DNA of 64,000 nucleotides, from the NCBI RefSeq assembly GCF_000332035.1, contig NZ_ALVY01000226.1:1-64000 (forward strand), written 5' to 3'. Position 1 is the first letter of the stretch, and every line of letters starts with the position of its first letter. The notes beneath the pieces were generated by a model. It saw only the letters and a list, made by a program, of their open reading frames with translations, made no database searches and was not told the DNA's origin. The DNA comes from Gloeocapsa sp. PCC 73106. GTDB lineage: Bacteria > Cyanobacteriota > Cyanobacteriia > Cyanobacteriales > Gloeocapsaceae. The position numbers and the translations under genes are program-made. Of the stretch, positions 45,981 through 54,657 are shown piece by piece.

Positions 45981-46316
45981 CTATTCATCCTCGTTAAATA
46001 GCGGTGCATCAATATCAAAATCAACTTCATTAACCAAGGATTGAGCGCGACTCACTAAATCGGGGCTAACTGCTTTTAAGTGCTGAGGATTCTTCTCAAT
46101 ATCTTGCGCCAGAAAATTCAGAAACTTTCCCAGTAGAGGATCATCGCTCTCTTCCTGGTTAGCACGAGAAATTATCACCCTACCTTCGGAGTCGATGGTG
46201 TAACAAATTTTATCATGCTTATTCAAACCAAGGACTTTGCGAATGGGTTCAGGAATTGTAGTCTGATAACGAGCAGTAAGCGTAGATTCTGAGCAAGGGG
46301 CTAGTTTTACAGCCAT
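45981..46316 (-). CDS. prlF: PrlF-type antitoxin (AbrB-like)
   Basis: A 111-residue antitoxin with an N-terminal swapped-hairpin DNA-binding domain (ESTLTARYQTTIPEPIRKVL, then KICYTIDSEGRVIISRA) and an acidic helical tail that would bind the toxin (NEVDFDIDAPLFNEDE). It precedes yhaV in a tight operon and probably represses its own promoter, located in the 75-base gap before the right-hand repeat. Confidence 0.86.
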   Translation of the reverse strand: MAVKLAPCSESTLTARYQTTIPEPIRKVLGLNKHDKICYTIDSEGRVIISRANQEESDDPLLGKFLNFLAQDIEKNPQHLKAVSPDLVSRAQSLVNEVDFDIDAPLFNEDE

Positions 46317-46391
46317 AGCAACTTCTAAATCTTTACGGTTGAATTCTCTTATTAATGGTAATGCTTACGCATTGTCTTGTCAAGATTAAAA

Positions 46392-46678
46392 ACGATCGCT
46401 TTTCTCAAGGATGTCGTAATTCTTAATCTATTATCAGAGAAGGGAAAATTAAGATGAGGTCAAAACCAATGATGACTTTCAATGATGTAGTTGAGGTACT
46501 TAAAAATCTCTCCACAGATGAAAAGCAGGAAATTCAACTGTGGTTGACGCAATACATCCGCGAAGAACGCCGTGATGAAATCTATGATAACTTCAAGTTA
46601 GCGCAGGTTGAACAGCAAAAAGATGAACTAAAATTTTCTTCTAATATTAACGAACTGAGACAGATGATAGAGGAGTAA
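46392..46678 (+). repeat. Direct repeat, right copy
   Basis: The partner of 45186-45472, offset 1206 bases. It includes 62 bases of leader and the complete small antitoxin gene. Confidence 0.88.
46454..46678 (+). CDS. Small antitoxin-like protein (intact copy)
   Basis: A 74-residue helical, charged protein (MTFNDVVEVLKNLSTDEKQE, YIREERRDEIYDNFKLAQVE, ELRQMIEE). Proteins of this design are encoded upstream of RelE/ParE-type toxins in cyanobacteria, and here a truncated toxin start follows two bases later with a GAGGAG ribosome site. It therefore appears to be an orphan antitoxin. Direct repeat copy at 45247 is frameshifted. Confidence 0.62.
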   Translation: MRSKPMMTFNDVVEVLKNLSTDEKQEIQLWLTQYIREERRDEIYDNFKLAQVEQQKDELKFSSNINELRQMIEE

Positions 46679-46680
46679 TC

Positions 46681-46737
46681 GTGGAAGTTAGTTTTAGTTC
46701 GACTTTCAAACGCGCCTTCAAAAAGTGCATTCATTAA
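46681..46737 (+). pseudogene. RelE/ParE-type toxin stub
   Basis: A GTG at 46681 opens 18 codons, MEVSFSSTFKRAFKKCIH, then a stop. The sequence looks like the first helix of RelE/ParE toxins (FKRAFKK), and nothing resembling the remaining 70 or so residues follows before the convergent gene at 46810. The toxin has been deleted. Confidence 0.55.
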
Positions 46738-46809
46738 AGAGATTAAAAAATGAGGAGAGGTTTTAGGTTTTACACTCTCGCCTCAATTGTATTTAAACTA
46801 ACACTATAG

Positions 46810-47946
46810 TTACTTCATACCAGGAATAAGACTCTTTTTCAAACGACTAACCGCTTGCTCAGTGATATCACCATATTTGAGTTCACCACAGAGAATTTTA
46901 CCCATAATTTGTGCAGCCGCGGGACGTTTGACGCCGACTTTATAAGCAATTTTAGGAAATTGATAAAAAATTCCAGCCAAGCGCTGAGCTAAGACCATAT
47001 CTGCACCCCATTCTTGTTTAACTATCTCGGTATATTGAGCTAGAGCGTTAGTGTCTCCTTGGAGACTTTGACTTACTGCGTTTGCGGCTTTAATTCCCGT
47101 CCAAATTGAGGGGCGAATTCCTTCAGCAGTGAGAGGATCCAAAATAGCGGCGGCTTCACCAACAATTAAAGCTCTTTGAGTGTGGAGAGTACGATTTTCT
47201 CGCCATAAAGCTAAAGGATATTCACAATAGCTACTTTTGCTGGTATCTAAGCCAAACTCAGTAGCATAGTTATATATTTGTTGTTTTAACTCGGCAGAAT
47301 TGGCTTTATTGCCGCGCAAAATTCCACCGCTAATAGTATAGCCCTTGCTTTTGGGAAAATTCCAGATATAGCCATTTTTGAGCAAACCAAACTCAAAATA
47401 AGCGCGATTGAGATACTCAGGAGGTTTACTAGTAGGGACTTCTAAGGTTGCACCGAGGGTATACTGATGATCGCCTAAACCGAGCCATTGAGCAACAGGA
47501 CCATTAACACCATCAGCGCCAATTAAATAAGAGGCTGCAAATGTATCGGTTTTGGTGTTTACTTGCCACCCATTACTTTGAGCTTGAATACTGGTGACTT
47601 CGGTGTTGGGTTTAACTATAGCTCCCTGTTTGACTGCTTGTTCTACTAAAAAGCTATCAAAAGCGCTTCTTTCGACCATCCACATCGGTTGAACATTTTT
47701 CAAAGGTGCTTGTACGGGATCGCCCATTTTCCATGTGTATTGAACTTGAGTAATGCTGTTATCAATGACCGGAGTAAAGTCAAAGTCAAACCATTTGGCG
47801 ATCGCAGGTGACACTCCACCCCCACAGGGTTTAGAACGAGGTAAAGAAGCTTTATCTAATACCAGAACCGAATGACCTTTTTTAGCTAAATGATAAGCTG
47901 TCGTTACTCCACCAGGACCAGCACCAACAATAATACAATCGAGCAT
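46810..47946 (-). CDS. Geranylgeranyl-reductase-family FAD oxidoreductase
   Basis: A 378-residue flavoprotein. The FAD motif is IIVGAGPGGVTTAYHLAKKG near the start. The family block DKASLPRSKPCGGGVSP contains the redox-relevant CGGG. YLIGADGVNGPVA and the GEAAAILDPLTAEGIRPS loop follow. The family reduces isoprenoid chains (ChlP, archaeal lipid reductases). Whether this is ChlP itself or a paralogue is uncertain because ChlP is usually somewhat longer. The start ATG at 47946 is chosen over 47991. Confidence 0.85.
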   Translation of the reverse strand: MLDCIIVGAGPGGVTTAYHLAKKGHSVLVLDKASLPRSKPCGGGVSPAIAKWFDFDFTPVIDNSITQVQYTWKMGDPVQAPLKNVQPMWMVERSAFDSFLVEQAVKQGAIVKPNTEVTSIQAQSNGWQVNTKTDTFAASYLIGADGVNGPVAQWLGLGDHQYTLGATLEVPTSKPPEYLNRAYFEFGLLKNGYIWNFPKSKGYTISGGILRGNKANSAELKQQIYNYATEFGLDTSKSSYCEYPLALWRENRTLHTQRALIVGEAAAILDPLTAEGIRPSIWTGIKAANAVSQSLQGDTNALAQYTEIVKQEWGADMVLAQRLAGIFYQFPKIAYKVGVKRPAAAQIMGKILCGELKYGDITEQAVSRLKKSLIPGMK

Positions 47947-48123
47947 ATCTTTATTGAGCGAATTGATTAAGCAGATTTTACCTTGAATCACGAGAAGGTA
48001 GACACTTAATTTTCAGTACAGTTGGCGATAGCAGAGCTTCATATTTATTTTGATTAGGTTACATTAACAATCTAATTCCTACTATAATAAAATGTTTGAC
48101 AAACAAGCTAACTTAGGAAAACA

Positions 48124-48975
48124 ATGCAACTTAGCAAGCTTATTCGCGTAACTACCATCGTGGCTACAACTTTAGCTGGTGTATTCGGCTTAAGTTCGGT
48201 TAATGCCAGTCTTTTTGAAGAAACAGAGGTAGATCAAAGCAAATTTGCGGCGATCGCCCGTCCTTTTGGCAGTAATCAATATAATTTATTAATCGTCGAA
48301 CAAATCGCTGATAAACGAGATTGTTGGAGTGAGGTACAAGTAGACTCGGGTACGGTGATTATTGAGCCACTCCTGCTCAACTTCGATTTTACCGGCATTT
48401 GTCAACGCAACACCGATAGTAACGGCTACTCGATTCGCGTCAATGGTCAAGATTTGGGTCTAGACTATATCCTCAATGTGGAAGAACGGGAAGGAGAACT
48501 GGTTTTGGTGGGTGTTCCTCGCAGCGATCGCTCCTTACCAGAAATTCTTATTGGTTCAACTAAGGGAATGTCTCGGGGTTTTTTGAAAATTCATCTCAAT
48601 CCCGGCTGGGTTTTTACCAAAAGGACCTTTAATGGTAACGTGTTGGGTCATGTTTATCTGAGTACAATTAACCCTGAAGTTACTGCTGAGCCATCTCCTG
48701 GGGGAGTTTCTCAAGTTCCCAGTGTTCCTGATGTTCCCAGTGTTCCCAGTGTTCCTAGTGTTCCCAGTGTTCCTAGTATTCCTGTGCTTCCCGGTGGTAC
48801 TGAAACTACTGAACCTACTGATCCGACTACGATTCCTACAGAGCCAACTAAACCCTCACAACCTAGTGCACCTACGGCTCCTGGTACTACCAAAGTACCC
48901 GATCCTACCGTAGATCCCACTGTGCCTACCGATCCCACTGCACCTGCAGATCCTACTTTACCGACTACTCCTTAA
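48124..48975 (+). CDS. DUF3747 secreted protein with a Pro/Thr/Asp repeat tail
   Basis: A 283-residue protein. A signal peptide (IRVTTIVATTLAGVFGLSSV, cut near residue 27) is followed by the DUF3747 domain (about 38-185: FAAIARPFGSNQYNLLIVEQ, DKRDCWSE, SRGFLKIHLNP). The low-complexity tail is made of VPS and DPT repeats. DUF3747 is typical of cyanobacteria and of unknown role. The tail looks like a cell-wall-spanning or glycosylated stalk. Confidence 0.85.
   Translation: MQLSKLIRVTTIVATTLAGVFGLSSVNASLFEETEVDQSKFAAIARPFGSNQYNLLIVEQIADKRDCWSEVQVDSGTVIIEPLLLNFDFTGICQRNTDSNGYSIRVNGQDLGLDYILNVEEREGELVLVGVPRSDRSLPEILIGSTKGMSRGFLKIHLNPGWVFTKRTFNGNVLGHVYLSTINPEVTAEPSPGGVSQVPSVPDVPSVPSVPSVPSVPSIPVLPGGTETTEPTDPTTIPTEPTKPSQPSAPTAPGTTKVPDPTVDPTVPTDPTAPADPTLPTTP
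48715..48783 (+). repeat. Tandem 9-base repeat coding for VPS
   Basis: Seven or so copies of gttcc(c/t)agt, encoding VPSVPDVPSVPSVPSVPSVP, inside the DUF3747 gene. Repeat number could vary between strains by slippage. Confidence 0.85.
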
Positions 48976-49022
48976 ACTGACTCGTTTTTTTATACCACTT
49001 CTTACTAAACTTCACACCTTTA

Positions 49023-50168
49023 TCACTCGAGATAGTGTTTTATGTAGTGACGACGTTGGGGTTGTCTTAATTTTTGCATTGCTTTAGTCTCAATTTGCCT
49101 CACTCTTTCACGGGACAAAGCTAGAATGCGACCTATCTCAGACAAAGAGTAACACATTCCCTCTTTAAGACCATAGCGTAGAGAAATCACTTCTCTCTCT
49201 CGACGGGTTAATTGAGCTAAAAGTTTTTCTAAATCTTGATGTAGAGATTCCTGAATTAACACTTCTTCAGGAGAAGATTCTGTTGTCTCGAGCAAGTCTC
49301 CGAGTTCGGTATCTTTGTCTTTACCTATTTTACTCTCCAAAGAAACAGAACGAGGGATACGAACGAGTATTTCTCTGATTTGTTTAGCGGTAGTTCCCAA
49401 TTCTGTAGCTATATCCTCAAGGGTGGGGGTGTAACCCTTTTGTTGAGAGATTTTACGCTGGGCTTTTTTAATTTTATTCAGTTTTTCGGTAATGTGTACG
49501 GGTATGCGAATAGTGTGGCTTTGAGTGGCGATCGCTCTAGTAATACCCTGGCGAATCCACCAGTAAGCATAAGTACTGAAACGATAACCTTTGGTGGGGT
49601 CAAATTTATCTACGGCTTTTTCCAATCCTAGAGTTCCTTCTTGAATTAAATCTAGTAATTCTAAACCCCGATTTTGATATTTTTTAGCGATGGAAACTAC
49701 TAGACGGAGATTGGCAGCAAGAAGAGTATTTTTAGCTTCAATTCCTGCTTTCTGTATCATTTCTAGTTCTTTGAGCTCAAGTTTTGCTATTTGAGCCCAG
49801 CAGAGTTTACCCGTGGTTAAAATTTGCTTAAGTTCAGTTATCTCTAAGTTACCGGTTTTTGCCCATGTTTTTAAGGAAGGACGGTGACCGAGTTGAGCGG
49901 CGAGATGATCATGAACAGTAATCAGTCTAGCAAATTCTGCCATGACTGGATCTAGCTGTTGACAAGCTTGTGCTCGCAGCTCGAGTAATTGCAAGTAACG
50001 CTGAATTTTTTGTGCTAAAACAACTTCTTCTTCTTTGCTTAATAAGGGGATTTTGCCAATGTCTTGAAGATATAACCGGACTAAATCGGTACTATAGCGT
50101 TTGACTACGACGCCAGTATCTTGATTTTCGGTAAACTCATCAGAGGTAAATGTTAAATTAGTTATCAT
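49023..50168 (-). CDS. sigC: Group 2 sigma-70 family factor, SigC-like
   Basis: A 381-residue sigma factor. Region 1.2 is DLVRLYLQDIGKIPLLSKEE. Regions 2.3-2.4 are STYAYWWIRQGITRAIATQS followed by HTIRIPVHI. Region 3 is IATELGTTAKQIREIL, and region 4 is LTRREREVISLRYGL with SLSEIGRILALSRERVRQIE. The extra segment between 1.2 and 2 (about 60-145; QLGHRPSLKTWAKTG) is typical of SigC-type cyanobacterial factors as I recall. The start ATG at 50168 is used, not the upstream TTG. Such factors adjust transcription to carbon, nitrogen or heat stress. Confidence 0.85.
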   Translation of the reverse strand: MITNLTFTSDEFTENQDTGVVVKRYSTDLVRLYLQDIGKIPLLSKEEEVVLAQKIQRYLQLLELRAQACQQLDPVMAEFARLITVHDHLAAQLGHRPSLKTWAKTGNLEITELKQILTTGKLCWAQIAKLELKELEMIQKAGIEAKNTLLAANLRLVVSIAKKYQNRGLELLDLIQEGTLGLEKAVDKFDPTKGYRFSTYAYWWIRQGITRAIATQSHTIRIPVHITEKLNKIKKAQRKISQQKGYTPTLEDIATELGTTAKQIREILVRIPRSVSLESKIGKDKDTELGDLLETTESSPEEVLIQESLHQDLEKLLAQLTRREREVISLRYGLKEGMCYSLSEIGRILALSRERVRQIETKAMQKLRQPQRRHYIKHYLE

Positions 50169-50252
50169 AGTGAGTTCCAAAAAGATTAAGTAATGGGGGG
50201 ATTAATTGATCCCTCTTTTAGTAGAATTCCCAGAATTGACAAAAAAATCATC

Positions 50253-50978
50253 ATGGCTTATCGATTGGTAATAGAGCCTAAGCAAATACAAGCTCAGCAA
50301 ATATACTTAAATCTTGAACAGGTACATTATCTTAAGCGCGTGGTGCGTCTCAATCAGGGCGATTGTTTTATCGCTGTAGATGGTGAGGGTAATTCCTGGT
50401 TAGCTAGCTTAGATGGGAATCAAGCGGTGATTATCGAAAGTTTACTTACCCCCAATACTGAACTCCCCTGGAGTCTGACTTTGGTAACGGCGATCGTCAA
50501 GGGTAATGGTTTCGATGAGATAGTGCGTTGCTGTACTGAATTGGGGGTTCGAGTTATCATTCCTACTCTCACCTCCCGGACTCTTAGTCAACCTAGTTCT
50601 CATAAGGTCGAGAGATGGCGTAAAATCGCTCAGGAAGCAGTAGAACAATCAGAACGTCAAATAATACCCACCATCTTGGATCCTGTACCCTTTACTCAGG
50701 TGATGGGGACTCTAATTTCTCGGGAAAAGAGTAATTATCTTTGTCTAACTCGCCAGGAAACACCCCATTTACTGACCTGTTTGAGGGAATCGGTCGGTAC
50801 TGAGATAGTGATTGCTACTGGACCGGAGGGGGGTTGGACAGCTACTGAAATTGAGGAGGCGATCGCTTCAGGTTTTCAACCCGTTAATTTAGGAAATCGT
50901 ATTTTACGGGCGATTACCGCGCCGATCGCCGCCACCTCTCTAGTAGCTGCAGTAGCTGAAGGTAGTTTTAAACAGTAG
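50253..50978 (+). CDS. rsmE: 16S rRNA (uracil1498-N3)-methyltransferase
   Basis: A 241-residue SPOUT methyltransferase. The N-terminal PUA-like domain begins MAYRLVIEPKQI. The knotted SAM site shows IATGPEGGWTATEIE and VNLGNRILRAITAPIAATSL. The start ATG at 50253 is chosen since the family begins with this motif; an upstream ATG at 50193 adds 20 non-conserved residues. It is divergent from sigC and overlaps the MBL gene by 11 bases at its 3' end. Confidence 0.92.
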   Translation: MAYRLVIEPKQIQAQQIYLNLEQVHYLKRVVRLNQGDCFIAVDGEGNSWLASLDGNQAVIIESLLTPNTELPWSLTLVTAIVKGNGFDEIVRCCTELGVRVIIPTLTSRTLSQPSSHKVERWRKIAQEAVEQSERQIIPTILDPVPFTQVMGTLISREKSNYLCLTRQETPHLLTCLRESVGTEIVIATGPEGGWTATEIEEAIASGFQPVNLGNRILRAITAPIAATSLVAAVAEGSFKQ

Positions 50979-51732
50979 CTAAAAGCGTTAATTTTTCACC
51001 GGGTAATGCTTCTATTACTTGAGTCGGAAGCTGATTTTCTCCTAGTCTTTGCTGTAATTGCTCTGCGCTTCCTTCGGTTTTCAGTAGGGACATTATTAGT
51101 CCTGCAAATTGAATGTCTCCGCCTGCTGCGGTAGGTATAATTACTTGAGGTTTTAACCATTGACAGACTTCTAAGGCTTTTGACTGTCCTTTGATCACCG
51201 AACCGAGTAAGGGAAGTTTTAAATCAATGATTGGGGTCACTACTATATCCACTGGGGCGTATTCTTTAATTAGGGGAGAGTGATAACCGTGAGGTTCATA
51301 GTATAAGGTTTGACCGGTGCTTAGATCTTTGAGTAGATAGGCGTTTTCTACGAGAGTGGGACCTATAGGAGAACCCGGAAGTGCTCTAATCTCTAGCTTG
51401 TCTTCCAGATTAAAAACTTCTCCATGGTTAAGAGAGTGTATTTGACTGTAGCCAATTTTGGTCACAACTTTAGCCCCGTTGGGAGAGGTGACTACGGGAA
51501 TGTTATGGTCTAGATGTTCTAGTGTGGGTGGATGAGCGTGATCTTCTAAACCTTGGGATAAGAGAATTAAATCAATTTGCTCAGGGATAGGTTTGGTTTT
51601 AGTGCGATCGCCCTTAAATAGCCAAGGTAAATTCCCGAACACCAGAGAACCCACCAGCCAAGGGTCTAGTAAAATTTGTTTACCATTAATACCAATCAGC
51701 CAAGAGTTACTATCAAGCCAAGTTAATTCCAT
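50968..51732 (-). CDS. MBL-fold metallohydrolase, UlaG-like
   Basis: A 254-residue metallo-beta-lactamase-fold protein of the group that begins with LTWLDSNSWLIGINGKQILL. The metal motif reads SQGLEDHAHPPTLEHL, in which the usual HxHxDH is altered to GLEDHAHP; the site keeps an Asp-His-x-His order. Later HGYHSP and GGDIQFAG carry further ligands. The substrate is unknown. It is transcribed opposite to rsmE and converges with it. Confidence 0.78.
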   Translation of the reverse strand: MELTWLDSNSWLIGINGKQILLDPWLVGSLVFGNLPWLFKGDRTKTKPIPEQIDLILLSQGLEDHAHPPTLEHLDHNIPVVTSPNGAKVVTKIGYSQIHSLNHGEVFNLEDKLEIRALPGSPIGPTLVENAYLLKDLSTGQTLYYEPHGYHSPLIKEYAPVDIVVTPIIDLKLPLLGSVIKGQSKALEVCQWLKPQVIIPTAAGGDIQFAGLIMSLLKTEGSAEQLQQRLGENQLPTQVIEALPGEKLTLLATV

Positions 51733-51837
51733 GAGTTTTACCAGAGTTCCTTGTTATATTGTAAACTTTTGTAAAAATTTAGATTTGGTGTAGATTTATG
51801 CTAGGATTCAGAGCTAGAAAAAAGTCTCTTGATTTCC

Positions 51838-52818
51838 ATGCAATCAAACCAACCCGATAGTCTATTGTTAGTGGTAATTGTCAACTACCGCACAGCTTCA
51901 CTAACTGTGGACTGTTTACGCTCTCTAGAACCAGAAGTAAAAGAGTTGCCAGGAACTCAAGTGGTCGTAGTAGATAACGCTTCTGGAGATGATTCACTGA
52001 CGCAGATTCAGCAAGAAATTGAGACTCATAACTGGCAAGAATGGGTCACGCTGATAGATTCGGAGCGCAATGGTGGCTACGCTTATGGGAATAATTTAGC
52101 GATTCGCCCGGCGCTAGCATCTTTGAACCCACCTGAGTATATTTTACTGCTAAATCCTGATACCGTCATCCGTCGGAGTGCGATCGCGACTTTAGTAGAA
52201 TTTATGCAACAACATGCTCAAGTGGGTATTGCAGGAAGTCGTCTCGAGGACCAAGATGGTACACCCCAACGCTCAGCTTTTCGTTTTCATAGTTTTCTGA
52301 GCGAATTAGAAAGCGGTTTGCGTTTAGGTTTGGTTTCCCGTTTGCTCAATAAACGTTTGATTGCACCCCCTGTTTCTGAAGTCGACTGTCAAACCGATTG
52401 GGTAGCTGGTGCGAGTATGATCATTCGTCGCGCAGTGTTTGAACAAGTGGGATTACTCGACGAAGCATATTTTATGTACTATGAAGAGGTAGACTTTTGT
52501 TTACAAGCGAGTAGAGCGGGATGGTCTTGTTGGTACGTACCGGAAAGCCGAGTGGTTCATTTTGTAGGACAAAGTTCTGGAGTCACTAATCTCAAAGTTG
52601 TTCCTAAACGACGCCCTCAATACTGGTTTGAATCCAGAAAGCGCTATTTTGTGAAAAATCACGGTGAAACCTACGCACTATTGGCTGATTTGATGTGGAT
52701 GCTTGGTTTTAGTTTCTGGAAGGGTAGAAACTTAATTCAAAAAAAGCCAGCTATGGATCCTCCCCACTTGCTAACTGATTTTTTCCGCAATAGTATCTTA
52801 GTAAAGAGACCAAACTAA
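51838..52818 (+). CDS. Family 2 glycosyltransferase, rhamnosyltransferase-like
   Basis: A 326-residue GT-A enzyme. It has LLVVIVNYRTASLTVDCLRS, VVVDNASGDDS, ERNGGYAYGNN, the metal-binding LLNPDTV, WVAGASMIIRR and the acceptor-site YYEEVDFCLQASRAGW. The layout matches WbbL-type rhamnosyltransferases that build surface polysaccharides. The start ATG at 51838 is used. It is followed one base later by the acyltransferase gene, forming a two-gene unit. Confidence 0.88.
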   Translation: MQSNQPDSLLLVVIVNYRTASLTVDCLRSLEPEVKELPGTQVVVVDNASGDDSLTQIQQEIETHNWQEWVTLIDSERNGGYAYGNNLAIRPALASLNPPEYILLLNPDTVIRRSAIATLVEFMQQHAQVGIAGSRLEDQDGTPQRSAFRFHSFLSELESGLRLGLVSRLLNKRLIAPPVSEVDCQTDWVAGASMIIRRAVFEQVGLLDEAYFMYYEEVDFCLQASRAGWSCWYVPESRVVHFVGQSSGVTNLKVVPKRRPQYWFESRKRYFVKNHGETYALLADLMWMLGFSFWKGRNLIQKKPAMDPPHLLTDFFRNSILVKRPN

Positions 52819-52819
52819 C

Positions 52820-53362
52820 ATGACAACGGCTGAACAATTATCCCAAGATAGTCAAACTGAGTTGACCCTATGGCAACAGATTAAAGAAGATTGGATCGCT
52901 CACGGGCAAGATTGGACCAAACCAGGTTTTAGAGCCGTCGCTGTGCATCGTTTTGGCGTCTGGAGGATGAAAATTGAACCTAAAGTGTTACGCGCTCCTT
53001 TGAGCATTATCTATCGTGCTATGTATCGACACGTGCGCAATGTCTACGGCATTGAACTACCCTATTGTGTAAAGTTAGGTCGTCGTGTGATTATTGAGCA
53101 TCAGAGTTGTATTGTTATCCACGGTGACTGTGTGATTGGCGATGATTGCGTGATCCGTCAAGGAGTAACCATGGGAAATCGTTATCTGGATAAGCCTTTT
53201 GATGCACCTCAATTGGGAGCGAGAGTTAATGTCGGTGCAGGAGCTAAGATTCTGGGTAAAGTAATTATTGGGGATGATGCTAGTATTGGTGCTAATGCGG
53301 TAGTCTTATCGGATATACCCACAGGAAAAACCGCGGTGGGGATTCCTGCAAAAATAATTTAA
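52820..53362 (+). CDS. Serine-acetyltransferase-like hexapeptide acyltransferase
   Basis: A 180-residue left-handed beta-helix protein with hexapeptide repeats (VIEHQSCIVIHGDCVIGDDC, VIIGDDASIGANAVVLSDIP). The CysE-like region includes RQGVTMGNRY. It lacks the long N-terminal domain of full serine acetyltransferases, as do the exopolysaccharide acetyltransferases. Coupling to the preceding glycosyltransferase gene favours acetylation of a polysaccharide or sugar. Cysteine synthesis is less likely. Confidence 0.82.
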   Translation: MTTAEQLSQDSQTELTLWQQIKEDWIAHGQDWTKPGFRAVAVHRFGVWRMKIEPKVLRAPLSIIYRAMYRHVRNVYGIELPYCVKLGRRVIIEHQSCIVIHGDCVIGDDCVIRQGVTMGNRYLDKPFDAPQLGARVNVGAGAKILGKVIIGDDASIGANAVVLSDIPTGKTAVGIPAKII

Positions 53363-53419
53363 AATCATAAAACTTGACAATTAAGGTTAAAGTAACCGAA
53401 TTTCAAACTATTTTAACTT

Positions 53420-53447
53420 AAAAAAGCCAGACGGACAAAGCTTTTTT
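53420..53447. terminator. Bidirectional hairpin terminator
   Basis: aaaaaagc (53420-53427) and gctttttt (53440-53447) form an eight-pair stem with a 12-base loop and T-runs in both orientations. It ends the glycosyltransferase/acyltransferase unit. A 78-codon minus-strand frame crosses it and is not accepted as a gene. Confidence 0.72.
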
Positions 53448-53624
53448 GCTCTTTCATAAAAGCTAAAAGATAACATAATTTATCGAGAGGAGGACAACTA
53501 ACTTCTCGAAGAATTTCCACTAAAAACGAATTAGAAAGGCTTAGAACCCGAGAGATTGCTATCACTGAAGAAGCCACCAACCGAAAATAAATTAAACTGA
53601 TGTATATTAGGAGAAAGCTAACCC

Positions 53625-53888
53625 ATGAACACACTAGAAATGTGGACAAAAATTAATCAAAAAATTGCTTTACTTTCCCCAGAACAACTTAACTCCGTTT
53701 GGAAATTTTTAGAATCTCTAGAATCCCCTATACTAAACAATAACCCATCCTCACAAACCGTTTTAGAGAAAATGGGAGGCTATCCCGAATCTTTATTAGA
53801 AAGTCAAGGCAACTTATCTGATAGAGACGTTCGCCAACAAATCATTACCGAACAAATTCACAAAAAACATCAATCTAGACATCAATGA
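53625..53888 (+). CDS. Antitoxin of a VapBC-like module
   Basis: An 87-residue helical protein (MNTLEMWTKINQKIALLSPE, LLESQGNLSDRDVRQQIITE) lacking an obvious DNA-binding fold. Its TGA stop overlaps the ATG of the PIN gene (ATGA), the standard organisation of PIN-domain toxin-antitoxin pairs. The antitoxin role is inferred from position and size. AGGAG lies upstream of the ATG. Confidence 0.65.
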   Translation: MNTLEMWTKINQKIALLSPEQLNSVWKFLESLESPILNNNPSSQTVLEKMGGYPESLLESQGNLSDRDVRQQIITEQIHKKHQSRHQ

Positions 53889-54316
53889 GCTACTATGCTC
53901 TGATTTTAATTGACACAGGAATTCTTGTGGCTTTTTATGATAAAAATGATGACTATCATCAACAAGTTGTCAATTTTTTTGCTACCTGTACCAGTCAATT
54001 AATAACCACCCTTGCTTGTGTTACCGAAGTGATGTGGTTACTTGCACCTAATATTAACGTCCAAAACGAATTTTTATCTGCTTTATCTAAAGAAGCTTTT
54101 TGTTGTGAAGATTTACTGCCATACGACTATCAAAGAATTAGCGAACTTAACATACGTTATCAAGATTTACCTGCTGATTTTACAGATTTATCATTAATTG
54201 TTATCTCCGAAAGATTAAACATTTCAGCTATTGCCACATTAGACAAAGATTTTGATATTTATCGCCGTTATCGCCAACAACCTTTTAATCGAGTATTTTT
54301 TCCTCAACGGAAATAA
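53885..54316 (+). CDS. PIN-domain toxin (VapC-like ribonuclease)
   Basis: A 143-residue PIN protein. The four acidic positions are visible: Asp in LIDTGILVAFYDKND, Glu in CVTEVMWLL, Asp in LPADFTDLSLI, and Asp in ATLDKDFDIYRRYR. VapC-type enzymes cut RNA until bound by their antitoxin. It appears intact and is coupled to the upstream gene by a four-base overlap. Confidence 0.85.
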   Translation: MSYYALILIDTGILVAFYDKNDDYHQQVVNFFATCTSQLITTLACVTEVMWLLAPNINVQNEFLSALSKEAFCCEDLLPYDYQRISELNIRYQDLPADFTDLSLIVISERLNISAIATLDKDFDIYRRYRQQPFNRVFFPQRK

Positions 54317-54471
54317 ATTACCTGTTAGATATTACAAACATAATCGAAGAATCTTTGCTTGCCAGCACTAACCAAAACTGCAACTATAAGGGAAGAAAAA
54401 AGGACGTTTTTTAACTGTTTGGACTTACGTATTTCTTGTTGAATTTAATGTGGTCTCAAATTGTTAACAGC

Positions 54472-54654
54472 TCAAATAGATGAAGCGATTTGACTTTGAT
54501 ATAGCCTTTGAAAAGATTGAGCAGCCTCCCGAGCTAATTTCATTTTTCTTTTGCCTTCAGCGAAGTTTTTGTTGTCGAATTCGGCTATAGCTTCCTTGCT
54601 AAGTTTGGCGGCGAGTCTTACGTATTCTTTCATCTGAGTCTTAGTGTCTTCCAT
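54472..54654 (-). CDS. Tiny helical protein, second of a pair
   Basis: A 60-residue, highly charged, single long helix or hairpin (MEDTKTQMKEYVRLAAKLSK, EGKRKMKLAREAAQSFQRLY). No family is recognised. It begins three bases after the stop of the 65-residue gene at 54658, so the two are co-translated. Clean composition and coupling support a real gene. Confidence 0.55.
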   Translation of the reverse strand: MEDTKTQMKEYVRLAAKLSKEAIAEFDNKNFAEGKRKMKLAREAAQSFQRLYQSQIASSI

Positions 54655-54657
54655 CTT

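Noticed and set aside
53413-53649. 78-codon minus-strand frame
   Set aside because: Its 3' part is the hairpin terminator at 53420-53447, and its 5' end overlaps the antitoxin start; no recognisable protein pattern.
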